Positions 1 through 6,261 of a DNA stretch of 19,500 bases are shown here, in pieces. Source of the stretch: Candidatus Zixiibacteriota bacterium (lineage in GTDB: Bacteria; Zixibacteria; MSB-5A5; GN15; JAAZOE01); the NCBI GenBank assembly GCA_012797915.1, contig JAAZOE010000152.1, positions 1-19,500 on the forward strand. The letters run 5' to 3'. Numbering within the stretch: the first letter of the stretch is position 1; the number at the start of each line of letters is the position of its first letter. The notes beneath the pieces are model-generated. The model had not been told where the DNA came from. It ran no database searches and saw nothing but the letters and a program-made list of their open reading frames with translations. The translations under genes were made by a program, and so were the position numbers.

Positions 1-470
1 GTAATAGTCGCCACGCGGTCGGTAATCGAAACCGTCAAATCGGTGTTGCCGCTGTAAGTCCAAACCATCTCGGCATCGGTGTTGTCGATATCCGAGACAT
101 AATCATCGAGAGTGATCGTGGTGAACGTCCCACCCTCGGCGATGGTCTGATTCGGAATGTCGGAGACCACCGGAGCGTCATTGGCGGCGGTAACGGTAAA
201 CGTGGCGGCATCCTCGGCGAAAGCGGTTCCCGGATCGGTCGCCCGGAAGGTGATCGTCTCGGCCCCGTTCCAATCGGCACTCGGGGTCGTGATCGTCGCC
301 ACGCGGTCGGTAATCGAAACGGTCAATGCCGTATTGCCGCTATAGGTCCAAACCATTTCGGCGTCGGTGTTGTCGGCGTCGGAGACAAAGTCATCGAGGT
401 TGATCGTAGTGAATGTCCCGCCCTCGGCGATGGTCTGATTCGGAATATCCGATACCACCGGGGTTTGGTT
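1..470 (-). repeat. In-frame 288-bp tandem repeat within the adhesin-like gene
   Basis: The stretch at 183-470 recurs at 1-182 with a period of exactly 288 bp (96 codons). For example, the block cgccacgcggtcggtaatcg occurs at 9 and again at 297. The copies differ mainly at scattered single bases, and the second copy is cut by the window edge. The period is a multiple of three and the protein alignment is gap-free, so the repeat encodes successive Ig-like modules. More copies are likely to the left. Confidence 0.9.
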
Positions 471-836
471 GGTATTGGTCACCGTGATGACGACGATTTC
501 GGAATCGACATCAGGGCTGACGGCATCGGTGGCATAGAACGTCACGGTATGCTCGCCCGCCTGGGTATAGTCGGGGCTGAACGAAAAACTCCCGGTACCA
601 TCGCCGTTATCCGTGAAGGAGGCGTTGGACGGCAACGGGGAAGTCGTCAGGACGGGAATGGTCGCATCCGCATCCGTGGCTGTGGCCGTAAGGTTCAACG
701 TACCCCCTTCGGCCACCGTCTGCGGTCCGATCGGATCGAGGACCGGCGGAGTTTGCGCCATCGCCGGGGCCGCCAACCCAAGGAAGCAGAGGGCGACCGC
801 CGTGAACTGAATATATTTCCCGATACTCATTGTCAT
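1..836 (-). CDS. Exported protein with tandem cadherin/Ig-like repeats (partial, C-terminus beyond left edge)
   Basis: About 278 codons are visible and the frame is still open at base 1. An N-terminal signal peptide (hydrophobic core FTAVALCFLGLAAPAMA, cleavage probably after AMA) is followed by an Ig/cadherin-like module (residues ~29-120, TPPVLDPIGPQTVAEGG, then SFSPDYTQAGEHTVTFYATD). Two near-identical modules of about 96 residues follow (from residues ~123 and ~219), each with PVVSDIPNQTIAEGG, WTYSGNT, DRVATI and, in the complete copy, DWNGAETITFRATDPG. Such tandem beta-sandwich repeats are typical of long bacterial adhesins or matrix proteins. Two starts are possible: ATG at 836, with AGGTGA 7 nt upstream, and ATG at 830, with GAGGG 8 nt upstream. 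The gene lies 16 nt after the stop of the surface-protein gene at 853-3249, so it is probably the last visible gene of that operon. Function beyond surface or secreted structural protein is unknown. Confidence 0.85.
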   Translation of the reverse strand, partial: MTMSIGKYIQFTAVALCFLGLAAPAMAQTPPVLDPIGPQTVAEGGTLNLTATATDADATIPVLTTSPLPSNASFTDNGDGTGSFSFSPDYTQAGEHTVTFYATDAVSPDVDSEIVVITVTNTNQTPVVSDIPNQTIAEGGTFTTINLDDFVSDADNTDAEMVWTYSGNTALTVSITDRVATITTPSADWNGAETITFRATDPGTAFAEDAATFTVTAANDAPVVSDIPNQTIAEGGTFTTITLDDYVSDIDNTDAEMVWTYSGNTDLTVSITDRVATI

Positions 837-852
837 ATCCCTCTCACCTGAG

Positions 853-3249
853 CTACTTCAAGAGGACCATTTTTTTGGTCAAACTGGCGTCACCGGATTT
901 CAACCGGTAGAGATAGACGCCGGAAGCCATCCGGGCGCCGTTGGTATCGGTGCCGTCCCAGACGACCGAATACTGTCCCGGAGCCATCGAGCGATCGACC
1001 AGGGTCTTGACCAACTGACCCAGGACATTGAAAACTTCCAGTCGGACATCGCTTTGGCTTTCTATATAGAAATCAATGGTTGTGGTCGGATTGAACGGGT
1101 TCGGCCGATTCTGCGACAGCTCGAACATGCTTGGCAACGGCCCCGGACCGGTACTTCCCACCGGGACATTCCTGGCCGCGCCGTCGGAGATCACCGCCTT
1201 GGTAATCCGCACCACTCTTTCATCATCGGCCGAAATCGGCGCTTTCGACACGAACGGAAGAGTAATGATATCGGACAATCCTTCGGCGATCAATTTGGCG
1301 TCGTTCCAGGGATTCCAGCTGTGGATGACCACTTTCATCGTTCCGTTGCCGTTGTCGCGGTAATTGATGCTGTACCCGGAAATACCGTCAACCAATTGCG
1401 GGGCTAGCATTTGAACGGCTTCCGGATTGTAGGCAATGGTCAACTCCACGCCGGCCGCTTCGGTCGGCAGATCGGCGGAAACGGCCATTTCGGATTGCAT
1501 ACCTGCATCCGGTATCTCGCCGTGATTGATTTTCAGGGTGGCGAACTGGTCGTCGGGCACGGACGGCGAGGGGTTACTCGGCAGCGGCCAGCCGAAGATG
1601 GAATAGACGATGCCGACCAGGTCGACCACGTTGACCGTGTCGTTGCGAACGATATCGCCGGCGGCCATCCGGCGCCGATTCAGTTCGCCGTCGCCGATGA
1701 TATACCTGACGACGCCGACGGCGTCGTCGACGTCGACGAATCCGTTGAAGTTGATATCGCCCCACAGGTCGACGCAGAGGATCCCGGACTGGACATCAAG
1801 TTCGAACGCCGGGATTTCCGGATCCGGGTCGATCGATTCCCAGGCATTGGCGAACTCCAGCGGATAACAGCCGGCGGTGGCGTAATCGCCGACCGTGAAG
1901 GCGAGGTTCATCACCGCCGAGGTGCTGCCGTCGACCATGGCGTCATTGGCCAGGCCGAAGGCAACCACGCGCAGGCTGCCCGGCGACTGGCCGACGTTGT
2001 CATAGGCCACCCAGGCCGGTATTCGGTCGGTCGGGATGATGGAATCGAGAGTGAAGTAATCGGCGTTATAGGCCATATCGAACTGAAGACCATAAACCGT
2101 TTTACTGGTGACGATATTAATCGGCACCAGGACTTCGTTGAGCCCGGGCACGCCGCCTTCGGGCGACTGCCCCTCGGCCGAGGTGGTGAAGAGAACATCC
2201 ACCTCCAATTCCGCCACGGTCACGGTGACCACCTGGGCCGTCGAGTAGGCCCCGGAGTCATCATAGGCCTCGAAGGTGAACACGAAACTTCCCTGCTGGG
2301 TCATGTCGGGGGTAAAGGAGAAATTACCGCTGGCCACGCCGCCGGAGCCGGTTACCACTCCGTTCGATCCGAAGGTCGCGTTGCGCGGCAGGGTGCTGGT
2401 GCGGTTGGCATAAATCCGGAGTGTCCCCCCTTCGGCATCGGTGGCCGAGACGGTGAAGCCGACGGTCTGGCCCTGATTCACACTGAAGACATTCGGCGTG
2501 ATTGCGGCCAGGGTGGGTATCGTATTCACGTTGGAATCGATCGGGGGAGCTCCCGCCGTATCGACGATAAGAATGCTGCTGAGGAGAACCGGGAAGACGG
2601 TCGGGTTGAGGGTATCGCTGGGACCGCCGCCTTCGGGGTTATAAAATTCTTCGGCCAATTCGGACAGCTGCAGGTCGGAAGTTTCCCGGATCACCCGGAT
2701 GGGGGTGGAGCTGTTAAGGGTGGCGGTTGGACTGACTCTAAATCGCAGGTAGGCCACCCGCATCGCCGAACCCTTGGGGATGTGGGGCAACGGCGGAGTC
2801 ACCAGCGGGGTAGGGGCCAGAAGGAAACGGGCCGTGTCGAGCGTCCCGTGGGCCGCTTTCAGTTTGTACGGGGCCAGAGGATAGCCTTTGTTCTCATCCC
2901 AGGTCGTGGCTGCGGCGGGCGACAGATTCACCTGGATATACCATAACCCGGCGTCGCCGTTGCCGGTCCATTCCGAGGAATCCGGCGGGTCGGCCAACTG
3001 GTCATACGCCTGATCATATACCAGCTGCGGATACAGGACAAACGGGTCGAAGGTGAAATTCATGCTGATGGCCATCACGGTGGAATCGTTCTCGAGGTAG
3101 ATGGGAATATTGACGATGCTGTCGGGCAGAGCCCGGACCGTATCCTTGAACCCAAGGTATTCACCGGTCGCGTATATCTGCCCCGACGCCGAGCCTGCGG
3201 TCAGAATCACAATCAGGCCGGCCACCAGGGGGATTACCATGCGCCTCAT
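853..3249 (-). CDS. Large exported cohesin-like/dockerin surface protein with C-terminal sorting module
   Basis: 798 residues. ATG 3249 is chosen over ATG 3267 because GAGG sits 7 nt upstream of it and the protein then opens directly with a signal peptide (MRRMVIPLVAGLIVILTAG, cleavage near ASGQ). The domains, read from the sequence, are: a cohesin-like beta domain (~30-230, SIVNIPIYLENDSTVMAISM); an Ig/cadherin-like domain (~243-347, with FSVNQGQTVGFTVSATDAEGG); a second cohesin-like domain (~348-493, VPINIVTSKTVYGLQFDMAY); a dockerin-like pair (~497-555, GDINFNGFVDVDDAV and GDIVRNDTVNVVDLV); a beta-rich segment (~568-694); and a C-terminal FlgD-like/Por-type sorting domain (~708-798, NRPNPFNPTTTID, VLGQLVKTL, VVWDGTDTNG, ASGVYLYRLK, KKMVLLK). 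It follows the gene at 3285-5693 by 35 nt and precedes the adhesin-like gene by 16 nt. The proposed role, surface assembly protein, is inferred. Confidence 0.88.
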   Translation of the reverse strand: MRRMVIPLVAGLIVILTAGSASGQIYATGEYLGFKDTVRALPDSIVNIPIYLENDSTVMAISMNFTFDPFVLYPQLVYDQAYDQLADPPDSSEWTGNGDAGLWYIQVNLSPAAATTWDENKGYPLAPYKLKAAHGTLDTARFLLAPTPLVTPPLPHIPKGSAMRVAYLRFRVSPTATLNSSTPIRVIRETSDLQLSELAEEFYNPEGGGPSDTLNPTVFPVLLSSILIVDTAGAPPIDSNVNTIPTLAAITPNVFSVNQGQTVGFTVSATDAEGGTLRIYANRTSTLPRNATFGSNGVVTGSGGVASGNFSFTPDMTQQGSFVFTFEAYDDSGAYSTAQVVTVTVAELEVDVLFTTSAEGQSPEGGVPGLNEVLVPINIVTSKTVYGLQFDMAYNADYFTLDSIIPTDRIPAWVAYDNVGQSPGSLRVVAFGLANDAMVDGSTSAVMNLAFTVGDYATAGCYPLEFANAWESIDPDPEIPAFELDVQSGILCVDLWGDINFNGFVDVDDAVGVVRYIIGDGELNRRRMAAGDIVRNDTVNVVDLVGIVYSIFGWPLPSNPSPSVPDDQFATLKINHGEIPDAGMQSEMAVSADLPTEAAGVELTIAYNPEAVQMLAPQLVDGISGYSINYRDNGNGTMKVVIHSWNPWNDAKLIAEGLSDIITLPFVSKAPISADDERVVRITKAVISDGAARNVPVGSTGPGPLPSMFELSQNRPNPFNPTTTIDFYIESQSDVRLEVFNVLGQLVKTLVDRSMAPGQYSVVWDGTDTNGARMASGVYLYRLKSGDASLTKKMVLLK

Positions 3250-3284
3250 AGGCAAACCTCTATCCATGATAAACTCATTTTCAT

Positions 3285-5693
3285 TTATTTGACCAACGCC
3301 ATCCGCCGGCAGGCCGTATAATCGCCGGCCGAAATACGGTATATGTAAATCCCGGAAGCCGCGGTCGCCCCATTCCCATCGCGGCCGTCCCAGGTCACGG
3401 CATGGCTTCCGGCCGGGAATTCGCCGTCAGCCAACCGGGCCACTTCCTGCCCCAGAATATTGTAAATCGTCAAGGTCACCCGCCCCGGCGCGGCCAGGTC
3501 GAAGCGGATGCTGGTGGACGGATTGAACGGGTTCGGATAGTTCTGGAACAATTCGAACGTCGTCGGGACCGTTCCATTTTCGGCGGCCTTGGTCAGGGAA
3601 ATCACCTGTCCCTCGGCATCGGCGGCTTCCGCGTCCGCCAGGTACACTGCCAGACCGGGATCAGATGACAAGCGGACGACCGTCGCCCCCCCTGCGGGAA
3701 TAGTCTGACCGTCATAACTGAACAACACTCCGCGCCAGGAGCGGTTGTTGCCCCCCGCCATCAAGTCCATCGAGGTCATATTGGCCGCCTCAAGGCGGTC
3801 AAGGTCGGCCCCGGCCAGTTCCACATACAGGCCGGCGACATCCGCCGGGGCATCGAGCCGGAGGTAAAGACCGTCATCCTGGCGCACCAGCTCGATCGCG
3901 GCAGTGATATCCGCAGGCGGCACCACCACTTTGCCGCCGGGGGGATTGGCTTCCCCGGCGATGATCTTAATCAGCAGGACAAGGTCGGCGATGGAGGGCG
4001 CCAAACCGTCCTGATTAATATCGGAATTGACCAGCCGCTGGCCGTCGATCGGATAAAGGCCGGGGCTGATGAAGAAGTTGGTGAAATAGACGGCATCGGC
4101 GATTTCAAAGGGGACGCCGTTCAGATTGATATCGCCCAGCAGTTTGTTGCCGCTCTGGCCGATCATGATGTAGCCGTTGAAGAAGTTGATCATGCTCGAG
4201 GTCACCGTCTGACCGCCGGACATGATCAGGGAGTTGTCGATTGCGACGTGGTTGACGAACCGAAGGGAGATTTCATTGCCCACGTAACTGACGTCGGAAC
4301 TGACCTGAACCGTAACCCGGCAGATGGATCCCTCGCCGACCGGAATCGGATCGGCGTACCCGGCCCGTCCGGTAATCCGTAAGTCGCCGTAAATGCCGTT
4401 GTAATGCATCTGGTAATTGAGATAGTCGAAACTTTCGGACCGCGTGTCCTCGGTGGTTACGGCCAGAACGGTCAGCACGGAGGGGTCGAGGTGGAGGAGA
4501 ATGTTGAATTCCTTGATATCGTAGCGGTTCTTCATCGAGATATTGAACGATACCACCCGGCCCACGAAACTGGTGAGGGTATCGGCCCGCAGGCTGAACA
4601 ACGTGACCGGCAGCAGGTTGATTTCGACGGCGGCGGTGTCGGCGGCGCCCAGAGGATCGGTGGCGATGATGGTCACGGCATACTGGCCGGAATCGGCGAA
4701 GACGCTTTTCCAGATGATCAGGCCGGGGTTGTCGAAATCGAACAACGCTCCCGAAGGCAGGCCGGTGACCTGCCATTCGACGGCGTCGAAATCCGGATCG
4801 AGGGCGGTGACAGCAATCCCGATGGAATCGCCGGCCTCGGCCTCGATTGTTGCCGGGACGGTGATGGCCGGCGGCCGGTTGACCTCGATGACGTTCACCT
4901 TGACCCGGAGAGTGGCGGAGCCGTTGCCGTCGGACGCCCAGAACGTGAACGTGAACGGGCTGCGGGCCGCCGATTGCGGACCGACGAAATCGGGCCGCCA
5001 GGCAAACCGGCCGGAGCCGTCGCCATGGTCTTCGAACCGGGAGGTGAGGGGATGAATCGGGTTGGCCAGGATAATCGAGTCGCCATCGCCATCGATGGCG
5101 TGCAGGTCGACAAACAGCGATTCTCCTTCGGCCACGTACAGCTCGGGCACCGGCGCAAACACCGGCGGGCTATTATGCGCGGCGGCGATGATCTCGCCGC
5201 GGACGAAGATCGGAGTAAAGGTAACCCCGGTATGATAGGACAGAACCAAGTCGGCCGCCGGGGGGATGAACGAGGAATCGAAAACGGCCGTGTCTCCGGG
5301 AACAACCGTTTCCTTCAGACGGAATTTTACGGAGAACATCATCCCGGAGCCGGGCTGGATATAATCTTCCAAGATGACGATGGCGCCGACCAGAATGGTT
5401 CCGTTCACCTGGTTGACGGTCACCGGTTTGGTGGCCAGGTAGTTGAGGCGGCCACCGACAAAGGAGAGTTCCTTAAACTCAAGCTTTTCAACAGGGTATT
5501 TGAGAGGAATGCTCACCGCTCCCAGGAGCTCGTCATTCCAGAGATTGACCTTGACGGTAAATTCCTCCCCCGGATTGACCTTGATACGGTCGATCGAGAC
5601 GGTATCGGCCGTCCCGTAGGGGTCAGGCTGGGCGGCCACAGGGGCGACCGCGGCCAGGCTGACGACGAGTATGGTAAGAAGTATATGCCTCAT
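3285..5693 (-). CDS. Large exported cohesin-like/dockerin surface protein with two cadherin-like domains and sorting module
   Basis: 802 residues. The open frame extends upstream to a TTG at 5717, but ATG 5693 gives a clean signal peptide (MRHILLTILVVSLAAVAPVAAQ); its ribosome site is weak (GGAAACGAG). The domain order is: cohesin-like 1 (~27-165, KVNPGEEFTVKVNLWNDELL); cadherin/Ig-like domains (~175-275, PPVFAPVPELYVAEGESLFVDL, and ~278-362, PPAITVPATIEAEAGDSIG); cohesin-like 2 (~363-510); a variant dockerin (~519-583, GDINLNGVPFEIADAVYFTN then SDINQDGLAPSIADLVLLI); a beta-rich linker domain (~600-695); and a sorting domain (~708-802, NYPNPFNPSTSIRFD, ILGQEVARL, TWDGRDGNG, ASGIYIYR, CRRMALVK). 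It is the first gene of the 3-gene leftward set; a terminator at 6055-6082 separates it from the gene at 6262-8913. It shares architecture with its two large neighbours but is clearly diverged, not a recent duplicate. Confidence 0.88.
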   Translation of the reverse strand: MRHILLTILVVSLAAVAPVAAQPDPYGTADTVSIDRIKVNPGEEFTVKVNLWNDELLGAVSIPLKYPVEKLEFKELSFVGGRLNYLATKPVTVNQVNGTILVGAIVILEDYIQPGSGMMFSVKFRLKETVVPGDTAVFDSSFIPPAADLVLSYHTGVTFTPIFVRGEIIAAAHNSPPVFAPVPELYVAEGESLFVDLHAIDGDGDSIILANPIHPLTSRFEDHGDGSGRFAWRPDFVGPQSAARSPFTFTFWASDGNGSATLRVKVNVIEVNRPPAITVPATIEAEAGDSIGIAVTALDPDFDAVEWQVTGLPSGALFDFDNPGLIIWKSVFADSGQYAVTIIATDPLGAADTAAVEINLLPVTLFSLRADTLTSFVGRVVSFNISMKNRYDIKEFNILLHLDPSVLTVLAVTTEDTRSESFDYLNYQMHYNGIYGDLRITGRAGYADPIPVGEGSICRVTVQVSSDVSYVGNEISLRFVNHVAIDNSLIMSGGQTVTSSMINFFNGYIMIGQSGNKLLGDINLNGVPFEIADAVYFTNFFISPGLYPIDGQRLVNSDINQDGLAPSIADLVLLIKIIAGEANPPGGKVVVPPADITAAIELVRQDDGLYLRLDAPADVAGLYVELAGADLDRLEAANMTSMDLMAGGNNRSWRGVLFSYDGQTIPAGGATVVRLSSDPGLAVYLADAEAADAEGQVISLTKAAENGTVPTTFELFQNYPNPFNPSTSIRFDLAAPGRVTLTIYNILGQEVARLADGEFPAGSHAVTWDGRDGNGATAASGIYIYRISAGDYTACRRMALVK

Positions 5694-6054
5694 CTCGTTT
5701 CCATCAAAATGGGCCAAAACTGCCCGCCAAGGATATGAGCAAACGCCTTACCAACCTCGGCCACTTGCGGGTCATATGGTTGAAAATCCTTGTCCACAGA
5801 ACTTTGTTTCCACCGACGGTTCAGTTCTGGCTTACCTAGCCCTCGCCAAAACACATTTTTTGTTACCTAACAGACAGTTACGACAGTTCCGTTACATCTG
5901 AAACGATACGTCGTCCTTTCTTGACTGTCGGACGTCACCTATCAAACCGGTCGGTTTGGAACCTGAAAGGCGGGTATTGGGACTTGTCTGTGCAAGACTC
6001 TGCATATAGCTGCATGATCTCGCCGACGGATGAACGAGTGAGGGAGCCCCATAA
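5694..6054. other. Intergenic leader region upstream of the three-gene surface operon
   Basis: No protein gene is supported. The stretch should hold the leftward promoter for the genes at 5693 and below, but I find no convincing TTGACA/TATAAT pair. Visible elements are a short palindrome caaaccggtcggtttg at 5943-5958 and two direct copies of gacagtt spaced 9 bp near 5871-5887. Either could be a regulator site, but nothing shows it. Confidence 0.4.
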
Positions 6055-6082
6055 ATAAAAAACGCCCGTAAGCTTTTGGCGT
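6055..6082 (-). terminator. Rho-independent terminator after the gene at 6262-8913
   Basis: Read leftward, the sequence is ACGCC, an 11-nt loop, GGCGT, then TTTTTATTTAT. The 5-bp stem (6078-6082 with 6062-6066) is short but the T-run is good. It lies about 180 nt after the stop of the large gene at 6262, which gives that transcript a long 3' UTR. Confidence 0.6.
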
Positions 6083-6184
6083 GTAACTTGTTCAGCTTAA
6101 TGCCGGGCATATCCGCAGTCCTTTTTTCTCTCGCGCAACTTACTACCTTAGAGACTGTCTATACCGAACCTCCTGTACGTTGTT

Positions 6185-6202
6185 AACGACATCCAAGTCG
6201 TT
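6185..6202 (-). other. Small hairpin in 3' UTR
   Basis: aacgac/gtcgtt form a perfect 6-bp stem with a 6-nt loop, between the 14-bp hairpin and the terminator. Read leftward it is followed by an AGGAGG with no start codon at a usable distance, so no small gene is claimed. Confidence 0.35.
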
Positions 6203-6215
6203 GTGCTCTGTTATA

Positions 6216-6247
6216 TGTGGTAAGGGTCTTTTCAGACCCTTACCACA
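6216..6247 (-). other. Perfect 14-bp hairpin just after a stop codon
   Basis: Arms tgtggtaagggtct (6216-6229) and agacccttaccaca (6234-6247) pair without mismatch. The leftward RNA loop is the stable tetraloop GAAA. It begins about 15 nt after the stop of the large gene at 6262. There is no T-run on the exit side, so it looks more like an RNA 3'-end stabiliser or processing barrier than a standard terminator. Confidence 0.75.
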
Positions 6248-6261
6248 CAGGTATGAAGCGG

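Noticed and set aside
1..470. Tandem repeat as a CRISPR or satellite array
   Set aside because: The period of 288 bp is in frame and encodes Ig-like modules, with no short repeat-spacer pattern.
5892..6110. 72-codon minus-strand frame with AAGGA 8 nt before ATG
   Set aside because: The frame runs through the Rho-independent terminator at 6055-6082 and has no recognisable composition after it.
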